Positions 45,701-57,600 of a DNA stretch of 64,000 nucleotides are shown here, one piece after another (the stretch's first letter is position 1; every line of letters starts with the position of its first letter). The position numbers were made by a program, and so were the translations under genes. The notes beneath the pieces are model-generated. The model saw nothing but the letters and a program-made list of their open reading frames with translations. It had not been told where the DNA came from and made no database searches. The stretch covers positions 63,507,314-63,571,313 of the forward strand of contig NC_086375.1 of the NCBI RefSeq assembly GCF_036588685.1, given 5' to 3'. Source of the DNA: Mytilus trossulus (Eukaryota > Mollusca > Bivalvia > Mytilida > Mytilidae).

Positions 45701-46079
45701 TTGTTGTCCATTCGTTTTATGTGTTTTGTCATTTAATTTTGCCATTTGATTAGGGACTTTATCACCTCATTGAATCCGTAATCATGTGAACTTTAATTTA
45801 ACCCCTTAGCTTGAGATGGATAACACGTGAATTGTATGTGTAAAGTTATTTAAAGGAAGAGAATGTCAACATTGAAAGTGAAACAAAGGTAAATCATTTG
45901 ATTGACTGATTTGATTCACATATAAACATTCTAATACAGGTAAAAACGATGATAAACATTTTATTTTTTATCTGGTAATATGAAATTAAATGTTGTCGGT
46001 TTTGATCAAAATCGAAAATTGTTAACCTGTTAGTGGACGAAATCTTGTCATCCTTTTTATCATGGCAAGCTGACTTGTT

Positions 46080-46425
46080 CCTTTATTCATGTAAGGATGA
46101 CTCCATACAAGAATTTCTTATGAAGTTATGAAAAATGAAAAGAAGCCTGTCTTATATCTTTTATCCTTTTACCTTCACCTTCTGTTATATAGATTTTGTC
46201 CTCTTACTAAATACTAATTTAAAGTTCAAAACGTTTGGTGACTATGTGCGTCTATCCTACCGAACTTGAAACAAAGTAAGCAGAATATACAATTATTGTT
46301 GCCACGTATTTTGAACATTCAAAAACTGACAGTGGTGTAGGTTTTATAACAAAACTTTACGACAAGTGATGATTTCAGCTTCTCAATTGTGAACTGTCCG
46401 TTTCTATGTTTGAGTTTACCTATGC
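46080..46425 (+). pseudogene. Reverse-transcriptase fragment of the YIDD family, badly decayed
   Basis: Pieces in order: 'QEFLM', 'KMKRSLSY', 'YPFTFCYIDFVLLLN', 'FGDYVRLSYRT' and then ACAAAACTTTACGACAAGTG and GATGATTTCAGCTTCTCAAT, matching the nucleotide sequence of the copy at 55150-55370. Frameshifts are obvious, and the YIDD box is changed to YIDF. Confidence 0.65.
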
Positions 46426-46464
46426 GTATTGATGTGCGTTTGTTTTTTCAACATTGGCTAGAGA

Positions 46465-46790
46465 TTACAGGGTGTTTAGATCTCAAAAAAACCTGTTTAA
46501 CCCGCTATAACCCCGCCGCATTTTTGCGCCTGTTCCAAGTCGGGAGCCTCTGGTCTTTATTAGTTATGTATGATTTTTAATTTTAGTTTCTTGGGTATAA
46601 TTCGAAGTATAGTATGACGTCCATTATAACTGAACTAGTAACATATTTGTTTAGGGGCCAGCTGAAGGACTCCGGCGGGTGCGGGAGTTTCTCACTGCAC
46701 CCATTCACTGGTGGCCTTCTGCTGTTTTCTATTCTATGGTCGGGTTGTTGTCTCTTTGACATTACCCATTTCCATTTTCGATTTTATTGG
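46465..46790 (+). repeat. Dispersed repeat R3, copy 2
   Basis: CGCCGCATTTTTGCGCCTGT, GGAGCCTCTGGTCTTTATTA, AGGGGCCAGCTGAAGGACTC, GGTCGGGTTGTTGTCTCTTT. Same family as 9250-9590. The frames at 46389-46880 run through it and are not genes. Confidence 0.75.
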
Positions 46791-47395
46791 TTTTTGTCGC
46801 TTCTCTTTTACCTAAAAGAAAGTCACATACATCATTTGCTGAAATACAACAGGATTTCCACAAACAAATTAAAAATGTAACCCATAGATATTACCATCAC
46901 ATTTCAGCTGTAAAAAAAGGGACACTCACAAAAATAAGGTTGGTGTTCTCAATAAAAAAAACCCCAATCATTAATATACGTTATGGTGGCTTTTACAATG
47001 ACTGGCAGACTGCTTTAAACGTGTAGCCATATGCATCAGCTATAGCTGACTGCAATTTAATAAAATTGAAATTAAGATTTTTATTTTAAATAGTCCTTTA
47101 TATTTATATGCATATTTTCTGAGTTAAAAAAAAATGCAAATTTGTAACTGAGTAATACCGTACTTGTTGATGTTTACAATACTTTCGGGTGTTCCGGTTT
47201 CTGTTTGACAACATGCATTTTCTTTTTTAATATGGCAAGTACTTTTTTACATGAATTAAGTTTGAAGCATTTCCTGTAGATGAGACAATCTGTATGTTGA
47301 AAAAAATAATCTAGTAAATGCAATTTGTGTAACTTTGTGGGTCAAATTATTTGTGCATTTAGTTCAGTAAATCCTTTTTTCTTCCTCTTCTCAAG
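46791..47395. other. Spacer
   Basis: No gene or repeat recognised; includes short A and T runs. Confidence 0.4.
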
Positions 47396-47801
47396 CACAG
47401 GTACTTGAGGACAGGACCCTATAGGAGCCTTGTGATGCCCCCCTCCCCCTTTTTTTTTTTTTTTTTAATCGAGCAAAAATATCATTATTTTCGCTTATAT
47501 TCAGCTCTCTGTATGCTATTTATCACTTCAAATGCAAGGAATACTATCAAATACCAGTTTCTAAAATTTGGGGTTTCTGATATATGTATAGGCGGAAAAG
47601 TCCGCCTATACATATATCAGAAACCCCAAATTTTAGAAACTGGTATTTGATAGTATTCCTTGCATTTGAAGTGATAAATAGCATACAGAGAGCTGAATAT
47701 AAGCGAAAATAATGATATTTTTGCTCGATTAAAAAAAAAAAAAAAAAGGGGGAGGGGGGCATCACAAGGCTCCTATAGGGTCCTGTCCTCAAGTACCTGT
47801 G
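47396..47801. repeat. Perfect palindrome, 201-bp arms and 4-base spacer
   Basis: Left arm 47396-47596 and right arm 47601-47801 are reverse complements with constant position sum (95197), so there are no indels; I saw no mismatch. Spacer is AAAG. Each arm contains a C run and a T run of about 18. Outside 47396/47801 the symmetry stops (only a few chance matches). Because the arms are identical, the same 81-codon frame appears on both strands (47405-47650 and 47792-47547); neither is a gene. Confidence 0.95.
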
Positions 47802-48149
47802 TTCTCAAGGGCACTGCTTGCTTCAACTTAGTCAAAAAAAATATGAAGTCTTTAAAATCTATTTAAGTTCTGCTTTGCACCTGACATTCTAATGTGTTAT
47901 CGTAGTCTCAAATTGCACTGGACAAAAATGTTCTTTAAAGAATTATCTCCCCTTGTATAAATTGAAATTTTAACAAAACACATACGGTATATGAAAACAC
48001 CAAGTCTAATAATACGACTATTCAATTATTTTCTTTATATAAATTAACATTCTTGCACATAAATTGTCATGACAATATAATGCTTTTCATAGGTGAAAAA
48101 TAAAACTGACATTTCAAAGGGAGATAATTTGTTATAGACTGATTAGCCT
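47802..48149. other. Spacer
   Basis: Unremarkable AT-rich DNA, ending in a TA microsatellite (48151-48168). Confidence 0.4.
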
Positions 48150-48335
48150 ATATATATATATATATACAACTCGTCTAAACATCAACCCAACAATGTTAGA
48201 TCTGTAAATTTGCTTTCGCAAATTTTTGGTTCTTCCCTCGCCGGGATTCGAACCCATGCTACTGTGATATCGTGACACCAAATCGCCTGCACTGCAGCCG
48301 TCCCGCTAGACCACACGACCACCTGGGCTCTATAC
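48150..48335 (-). mobile_element. tRNA-derived SINE
   Basis: On the minus strand the head is tRNA-like, with an A-box-like TGTGGTCTAGCGGG (48315-48302) and a canonical B box GGTTCGAATCC (48254-48244), the two RNA polymerase III promoter parts. It is followed by a non-tRNA body with AAAATTTGCGAAAGCAAATT and a tail TTTAGACGAGTTGTATATAT, ending in a TA microsatellite. It is not a working tRNA gene: the acceptor stem does not pair properly and the B-box arm runs straight into the SINE body. It lies about 360 bases upstream of P450 gene B. Confidence 0.8.
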
Positions 48336-48498
48336 ATTTGTTTAAATAATGGTCCAAAGTTTAGATGTAGGTACAGAATCCGGTCATGTTTATTTATGAT
48401 ATGTAAATTTGAACTACTCCCCCAATTTTAATAATTGTATATAATAGGAAAGATATAATTATTTTTAATTTTGTTGAAAATATGAAAAATGCAATTAG

Positions 48499-48549
48499 CT
48501 AGATCAAGGATTTGTATAGTTAAACTACACTATACAAATCCTTGGCTAG
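48499..48549. repeat. Short hairpin in the 5' flank of P450 gene B
   Basis: Arms of about 20 bases, AAGGATTTGTATAGT / ACTATACAAATCCTT with partial CTAG ends, loop TAAACTAC. It is about 150 bases before the ATG of gene B. Could be a small MITE relic or lie in the 5' UTR. Confidence 0.7.
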
Positions 48550-48694
48550 ATGATATTACTGTCTTACATGTTATTGGAAGGGGATCAATGATTTGATGTT
48601 CATGCAAGCAATGGAGAGAAAATTTCTAGATGAAATCAAGAATGTCACATGCTGTATAATTCATAGATCTATTTTCAGACGATATAGGAAGACA

Positions 48695-51600
48695 ATGGAT
48701 TGGATATTTGTACTTGGCGTTGTTATCTCAGTTGTCCTATGTTTGCTTACATTCATCTCAATATATATAATACATGGAAGAAGAAAATACAGTCATATCC
48801 CTGGACCTCCAATAGATAAGTAAATATGGCTGGCAATTTATTTAAGCCTTTAAGATTTAGAATATGAAAAAACATGGATGTATGATTAGATTTGATAATA
48901 TATTGTGAGAGCAGCCCTAATAGACAGAAAAATCTTTTATACAATTTGCTTTAATAAACATACATTGTAGGGAGTGAAACCCATGATTTCTGGGAAAGTC
49001 TTTTTTTTTTTTAAATTTGATAAGAAAACAAATCAAATGAATTAAAATGTACTACACATATAAATTTATGGTTTTGTCCAGTTTTAAATAGTTATCCCTC
49101 TTGATAAATATCTCTTAATTTACATGCTGTTTTATTTTTCACAAATTTTCATTCTCAATAATTTTAATTAGAAATAATTTATAAGTACCACCAGCTTCCT
49201 GCTCACATGCATGTATATGGATGTGTAGGTGAAGGTGGGTACACATTTGATTTAAGGATTTATTTTTTTGCTTCATCTAGTCTCAAATAAATTTTTACGG
49301 TCAGGGCTAGAATAAATGCCAATTAATTTTATAAGATGAAAAAGGTTATACCTATTCCTCTGTAAGAATATTTGTTATTTTTTTCAGTTGTTTATTGAAA
49401 TGGTATTCAAGTTTATTGACTGTCACTGCATTAGGCTACTATCATATTTAAAATATCCCACACTAAGGAGTCTTTATTTTGTACAATGATCCCTTTTTAA
49501 TATAAAAAAAAGATGTGGTATGATAGCCAATAAGACTACTCTTCACAAGTTTCCAAATGACACAGAAATTAAAAACTATAGGTCACTGTGCAGCCTTTAA
49601 CAATGAGCAAAGTCCTTACCAAATAGTTCAATAAATGAGGTCCTGAAATGACAAATGAAAATGGCCTAAATTATGTACAGAGTGAACAAAAAACATATAT
49701 ATGTTTAACACAGCAACAAACAACAACCACAGAATTACAGGCTCCTGAAGGATTATTTGAAGGCACCAAAGGTCCCCTGACCTGGAACAGTGGTGTTATA
49801 GTGCATCATAAGAAAAAACTATAAAAATAAGTTGAAAAGGTCTTTCAAACTCATATCAGATTGATACACATAGAAATACACCTAACAAAAAGAACAGAGT
49901 GGATGTGGATTGGTACTTATTGATCCCAAAACTAAAAGACACAAAGTACAGATCTGAGTGTACTCACATTTTTTTAAATGTTTAATGATAGATGCTTTTG
50001 TTATTTAGAAATAATTTCCTCCTTTTGTAGCTTTTTGCTTGGAAATGCACCTTTATTCAATAAATATATGAAGGAAGGAAAGTTCTTTAGTGCAATGACA
50101 TTGGATCTGTAAGTACAATGTACAAGATTTATACATGACATATTCAATATCTGCCTTATACGATTTAAAAAAAGGTTAACTATTTTTATGACTGAAAATT
50201 AAAAGCACTGATTACTTAGACTAATAAATGAAATCATTGATTCCAGCTTATATGTACCATGTGACATATTTGCTGCATATTAGTCTTCTTAAAATGTTTC
50301 AAAATTATTTTATCTTTAACCATTGAAAAAACTTCAAACCCTGTACATGTAGTTCTGTATATAGGAACCTATCAACTCCCCTGCCTCTGATTTTGTAAGC
50401 TATTGCCATCACTTGGTGTCGGCTGTTTGCTTTAGAAAATATCTTCTCTGAATTCACAGGTTCAATTTCAACTAAACATGGTGGGGATGTCAGATCCAAT
50501 AATATTTAGTATTTTAATTGATTATAAAAAAGAAGATGTGGTATGATCTCCAATGAGAAAACTCTTCACAAGAGTCCGAATGACACAGTTCTAACTATAA
50601 ATCACTGAACATCCTTCAACAATGGATGTCTGCTGGGGCATTTGTTTTGATTTTTAATTTAATGACTTCTACCTTATACAAATGTACATGTATCAATCAG
50701 AGAGGCATATAATAAATGCAATCGTTGTGCAGATGTTTATTGCATTGACATATAATGTTTTCCTGACACTGAAGATGAAAGTTTAATGGCTTTTTTTGGA
50801 CTGCTCTTGTAAAAAAAAAATAGTTTGTAGGGGTTGGGAAAAAAACAAAAAATTGTGAAATATTTTTTGTCCATATGAGTGATTCAGTTTTAAATTCACC
50901 TTTAATAATATTATGCTGTTTTTCTTTTGTTCTGTTCATTCTAGGTGTAAAACGTATGGACCTATATTCAAAATGAGCTTCATGCATGGTACATTTGTTT
51001 TCACTTCTGATCCACAGGCTGTCAGGGTAAAGTATATATTAGAATAGACATGTCATATTTTACTGTATTTAAGGTTAAACAAATGATGTTATCAAATTAC
51101 AACACTGATCCTGGATCAGTGATCATGGTTAGAGTTAAGTCATGCCAAGTCAGTATCTCAGATACTATAAGCAATAGGTCAATTGTATTTGTTGTATGGA
51201 ATGATTTTAATGTTAACATTTGTACAGACTTGCAGGTTTCATTTGACCTTGACCTCAATTTCATGGTTCTTTGGACAATGTTAGTTTATGTGTTTAGGTC
51301 TATTTCTCAGTTACAATAAGGAATAAATCTATGATATAACAAGCAATAGATCAATTATTTTTTCAATTGGTGTATGGAAGGATTATAAGATGTATATGTC
51401 TGTCCAAAAGGGTTTATATGGCCTTGACCTCATTTTTATCTCGCCTTTGACTTTTTTTGAAAAAGCAAGACATAGCAATCCTACATTCCATGGTAGTCAT
51501 GGTTGGTGGCTTCCATAAGTACTCACTCTGTGGTTAAAGTTTTAATAACTTTCTGAAACTATCCTGGACTTCTACCAAACTTGGACATAAGCTTGTCTAT

Positions 51601-54600
51601 GACATAAGATAGTATCCAGAAGTAAATTTTAATTATCATATTTTACTTAAAAATGGACTTAGTTTTTATACGACCGCAAATTTTGAAAAAAATTTCGTCG
51701 TATATTGCTATCACGTTGGCGTCATCGTCTTCGTCGTCGGCGTCGTCGTCGTCGTCCGAATACTTTTAGTTTTCGCACTCTAACTTTAGTAAAAGTGAAT
51801 AGAAATCTATGAAATTTTAACACAAGGTTTATGACCATAAAAGGAAGGTTGGTATTGATTTTGGGAGTTTTGGTCCCAACATTTTAGGAATTAGGGGCCA
51901 AAAAGGGCCCAAATAAGCATTTTCTTGGTTTTCGCACTATAACTTTAGTTTAAGTTAATAGAAATCTATGAAATTTTGACACAAGGTTTATGACCACAAA
52001 AGAAAGGTTGAGATTGATTTTGGGAGTTTTGGTTTCAACAGTTTAGGAATTAGGGTCCAAAAAAGGGCCCAAATAAGCATTATTCTTGGTTTTTGCACAA
52101 TAACTTTTGGTTAAGTAAATAGAAATCAATGAAATTTAAACACAATGTTTATGACCACAAAAGGAAGATTGGTATTGATTTTGGGAGTTAAGGTCCCAAC
52201 AGTTTAGGAATTAGGGGCCAAAAAGGGACCCAAATAAGCATTTTTCTTGGTTTTCACACCATAACGTTAGTATAAGTAAATAGAAATCTATGAAATTTAA
52301 ACACAAGGTTTATGACCATAAAAGGAAGGTTGGTATTGATTTTGGGAGTTTTGGTCCCAACAGTTTAGGAAAAAGGGGCCCAAAGGGTCCAAAATTAAAC
52401 TTTGTTTGATTTCATCAAAATTGAATAATTGGGGTTCTTTGATATGCCGAATCTAACTGTGTATGTAGATACTTAACTTTTGGTCATGTTTTCAAATTGG
52501 TCTACATTAAGGTCCAAAGGGTCCAAAATTAAACTTAGTTTGATTTTGACAAAAAATGAATTGGTTGGGTTCTTTGATATGTTGAATCTAAAAATGTTCT
52601 TAGATTCTTGATTATTGGCCCAGTTTTCAAGTTGGTCCAAATCTGGGTCCAAAATTAAACTTTATTTGATTTCATCAAAAATTGAATAAATGGGGTTCTT
52701 TGATATGCCAAATCTAACTGTGTATGTAGATTCTTCATTTTTGGTCCCGTTTTCAAATTGGCCTACATTAAGGTCCAAAGGGTCCAAAATTAAACTAAGT
52801 TTGATTTTAACAAAAATTAAATTCTTGGGCCTCTTTGATATGCTGAATCTAAACATGTACTTAGATTTTTGATTATGGGCCCAGTTTTCAAGTTGGTCCA
52901 AATCAGGATCTAAAATTATTATATTAAGTATTGTGGAATAGCAAGTCTTTTCAATTGCACAGTATTGTGCAATGGCAAGAAATGTCTAATTTCACAATAT
53001 TGTGAAATAGCTAAAAAAAAAATAATTAGAGTTATCTTTCTTTGTCCAGAATAGGAGGCAAGAAATATCTTATTGCAAGATTTTTTTTTTAATTGGAGTT
53101 ATCTTTCTTTGTCCAGAATCAACTTAAATCTTTGTTATATACAATATACAATGTATATTCACTTTTTACTACCAACTGATAAATTTAAATAATCTTTAAG
53201 TTCATTAGAACACATTCATTCTGTGTCAGAAACCTATGCTGTGTCAACTATTAAATCACAATCCAAATTTAGAGCTGAATCCAGCTTGAATGTTGTGTCC
53301 ATACTTGCCCCAACCATTCAGGGTTCAACCTCTGCGGTCGTATAAAGCTACGCCCTGCGGAGCATCTGGTTCACATTAAATTCACTCTAGTTAAAGTTTT
53401 TAAGATTTTACTAATTTTCTTAAACTGTCCTGGATTTGTACCAAACTTGGACAGAGGCTTGTTTATGATCAAAAGCTATAGTACCTAGGATTTTTTGTTG
53501 AAGTTCTGTTCTTGTTTTTCTGTATTTTACTTATAAATTGACTTAGTTTTTCTTCAAGTTAAAATCACATACAGTCTGCAGTTGCAATTTTTAAAACATT
53601 TATTAGATTCATGATCTATCCTGGATTTTTACCAAACTTAGACAGAAGCTTATTTCAATCAAAAGATAGTATAGAGAGATTAGTTCCATTTCTGCATTGG
53701 TGGAATAATTGCAGAAAACAACTTGCATTTGATAAGGAACTCAGAAAAAACTATAATAACATATGAATGCCTTTCAGGAATTACAGATCACAGGAAATCA
53801 TCCAAAATCCTACATTACATTGGAAGGAATAATATATTTATTTAGAGAAAGGTAAAGACATAACTAGAACTATGCTATTGTAAATTGTATATGACAGTAT
53901 TTCATGCCAGGACATAAATACATATGCCTAAGTATCAATGTTCCATCCATGAAATCTGAAGACTCAAATATCTTGATTTTGTTTGTTTTCAGGTTGCTGT
54001 ATCATTGATGTATACCTATACTTCAATAACTTTACTAGTCCAGAAAACCATTTGATTAAATTAAAAAATTATATAAATTTGATAATCAAGTTAATGGCGA
54101 ATAAACCTATCTGTTCTATCTACAATTACGGAGATGTAATGACTTTATCCTTCAGTGATCACAAAAACTTGGATAAGCGTAAGTGATGTGTACAAACTAA
54201 AGAACAATAGAAACAAATTATTGTTTTTCTTTTGAATTTTAGATTTTTCGGAAAGAGTCTTGTGTCCGAAATTGACCAAAAAGTTTGGGTATGGAGGAGG
54301 CAGTTGATGAACCCTTGTTTTCAAAAAAGGTAGGTGATCTGCTACCATTACAGACTTTATGGAACCTCAGTTAAATTATCACATTGTGATTGGTTTAATG
54401 CTGTTACGTAGTGACCCCTATGAATCTGTAGGGGATTAGTAAATTTCATAGGGGGTTCATGCATTATGCCTACTGTTAACAGTGATGTCATCCATTAATG
54501 TTGTATTTTATTGTTTATTATTTTACAAAATGCAACAGAAAAATTTCTCTGTTAGATAAACTTGTTAACTTGTTCGATAAACTTGTTATCACTTTTGACC

Positions 54601-57600
54601 TCCTATGGACCACAGAGGGTAAATAATTGGAGATTCTGCCTTCTACCTCCCCCTGTGAGGTCATGATATGACAAAAAGGATTAAAACAGTCACAATCTTC
54701 TGGTTAACACCAGAGACCTTCAGTCTTTGATTGTATCATTATGGAGCACCATTAGATATTTGGACTTCATATGCATGAATTGTTAGCAATTTTAGGGCCT
54801 AATTGTAGATATGTTACTGTAGATTTTTTCTGTTTTCAGTTATCTGAGAGGACTTGAATCTGCATTAAATACAGAAATAGACTTATTGATAACTAGACTT
54901 GCTGGACTAGCAGACAACAAAACAAAAGTGTCCATGCTGGATGAATTTAATCATCTGACTCTTGACATTATAGGAAAAGTAGGTATTGAAATATAATGTA
55001 TAAAGGTTACTAGGTATATGTAATTTTCGTAACCCTTATTTGGACAGGGGTCACTGTTTATGGCCTAGTGGTTTCTGTATTTGTACTATGGCATAGGAAA
55101 CATTTATGACTAGTTCAGCTGTCTTAGGGTCCTTTGTCTGCAACAAAGAACACCTAACTCTACTTTCCGCTATATAGATGACGTTCTTTCACTAAACAAT
55201 TCCAAATTTGGTGACTATGTGGAACGCAACTATCCCATCGAATTTGAGATAAAGGATACTACAGATACAGTTAAGTCAGCTTCATATCTTGACTTACATC
55301 TAGAAATTGACAATGAGGGTCGGTTGAAGACAAAACTTTACGACAAAAGAGATGATTTCAGCTTTCCATTTCTAAGTAGCAACATTCCAGCAGCACCTGC
55401 ATACAGGGTATATATCTCTCAATTGATACGATATTCCCGTGCTTGCATTTCCCATCATGATTTTCTTGATAGAGGGTTACTGCTCACAAGGAAGCTATTA
55501 AATCAAGAGTTCCAAATGGTGAAGTTGAAATCATCCCTTCGTAAATTTTACGGACGCCATCACGAGTTGGTTGACCGTTATGGAATAACCGTTTCACAAA
55601 TGATATCGGATATGTTCCTTACGTCGTAACTACAGTCCCCTTCCCTTTCATGAATTTGACCTACCGAATTAGACTATTTACCGGATTTGTAATCACATAA
55701 GCAACACGACGGGTGCCGCATGTGGAGCAGGATCTGCTTACCCTTCCGGAGCACCTGAGATCACCCCTAGTTTTTGGTGGGGTTCGTGTTGTTTATTCTT
55801 TAGTTTTCTATGTTGTGTCATGTGTACTATTGTTTTTCTGTTTGTCTTTTTCATTTTTAGCCATGGCGTTGTCAGTTTGTTTTAGATTTATGAGTTTGAC
55901 TGTCCCTTTGGTATCTTTCGTCCCTCTTCTAAAACCAATTACAGATAGCCCACACTTTAGAATTGCAATTTTTTGCCATTCATTTCTGTTTGTCTTCTGT
56001 CTTTCTGTCTGAATATAAACTTTTAAAAACTTATTCTCAGAAAAATGTCTTTAGAAGTTTAAATTTTGCCCTTAAAGAGGAATTTTGACAAAATTTAGTG
56101 TTTTTTTGCATAATTATTTCTATAAAAACTGTAATTGTAATTGAACAAAAAAACATATCATATACATGTAGTAAGCTTTTCATGGCTGTAGCATGACAAA
56201 GTGAGAATCAATTTAAAATAGAAAAAAACAATGGTCTGACTATTAAAAACCAAAACAAATGAAAAACAAATAAAGCAGACAGCATCTAATTTCTATCAAT
56301 AAATGACAGGTTTCTAATGTGGGACAGGCTAAAAATATTGGTGAAATTAATGTCCGGATTGTGATTGCTCAACCCTCCAATAACCTTGAACTTTTTACAA
56401 CAGCACAACATAAGGGCAAACTATACAAATCAGTTCAAGAGGCTAGAATCATCAAATCAGCAGTAAGCACACAAAAAAAACCCGAAACAATACAACACAA
56501 AAAGGTAAATCTATGACCACTCCTAGTTTAATTTTGCCCAGAATAACATTTCTTTATGTACGCATATAACAGGTTATATGTATGCAGAAACAAAAAATAG
56601 CATTGGCCTGTGCAATTCAAAAATATATTTATAAACATAATGAAGCCTTCATTAGAAATAAAAGTGTTCATAGCTGTACAGCCATGCATATTTTATGTTT
56701 TGATTTAGGTAAAACAATATTTATGTTCTCGCCTATACGTGACAATATTCAAAGATCTCACAACAGTGCTCTAAATAAATAACCTTTCAGCATAAGTTTA
56801 TTTAAGGATAAATCATTGATCCTATAGAAGTTTATGAACTCTATAAATAACATCCCCTTTGTTATGTGATTGCTGGTTGTAATAAAATTGTAGCCAAACC
56901 AATTATTATGTTCACTTCATTTTAGATTGCTTTTGGGATGGAAATGAACAATGTTGTCAATAGGACAGAAAAATCAGAATTTACCAAAGCCATACAGCTG
57001 TGTTTTAGAGGAATATCTGAAAACATTAAGGACCCTTTCTTTTCGGTGAGATAAATAAATATAAAACTTATCGGATTAAGTTTGACAATATGCAGTGAAA
57101 CTTATACATACAAACAGTAGCAAAATAAAAGGGAAGGATTGAATGATGATGATTATTAGAAAATAAAGAGGTCAATTCAATGAGAGTATGAGATCTAAAA
57201 AAAAATTAAGTGAAACATCTGTGAAGCTCACAATAAAAAGACAAAAGCCCAAATTTTTTATCATATTGAAATCTATATTTTTTAAAACATAGAGAGAAGA
57301 TATTTCGGGGCATTCAAAAATTATAACTCTTGACATTCTGTGAATGAAAAAGGGTAAAGGCACAGACCTGTCAGACAACACTTAATTCGTTATCACAAAA
57401 AACATTGTGTCCACATTTTAAAGTTGGGAATGATTCTGGATCTTGAGTTAATTAAACCTACCTTTTCTTCTGTGAGAAATATGACCTTTGTTCTACCTGT
57501 TTATTATTTATACAAACGGTTGTATATATTATGTTTTTTTAATTTGCATAATAGGGTTAAATTATGATCATTTTGTTCTAGAAAGATACAAATTTGGTCA

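Noticed and set aside
47405..47792. Two 81-codon genes on opposite strands with nearly identical protein
   Set aside because: They are the two arms of one palindrome; the frame runs through homopolymer tracts and has no domain.
48241..48318. Functional tRNA gene on the minus strand
   Set aside because: A and B boxes are present, but the acceptor stem does not pair and the sequence continues into a SINE body with a TA-repeat tail.
48593..48694. N-terminal extension of P450 gene B by 34 residues
   Set aside because: It would place a charged segment ahead of the membrane anchor, has no counterpart in gene A, and a likely splice acceptor at 48671-48677 interrupts it.
32723..48694. A third, decayed P450 gene between the two paralogues
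   Set aside because: I looked for heme-loop, ExxR, PERF and I-helix motifs on both strands and saw none; only repeats and spacer are present.
54145..54348. Minus-strand frame over exon 5 of P450 gene B
   Set aside because: Shadow of the real exon on the opposite strand.
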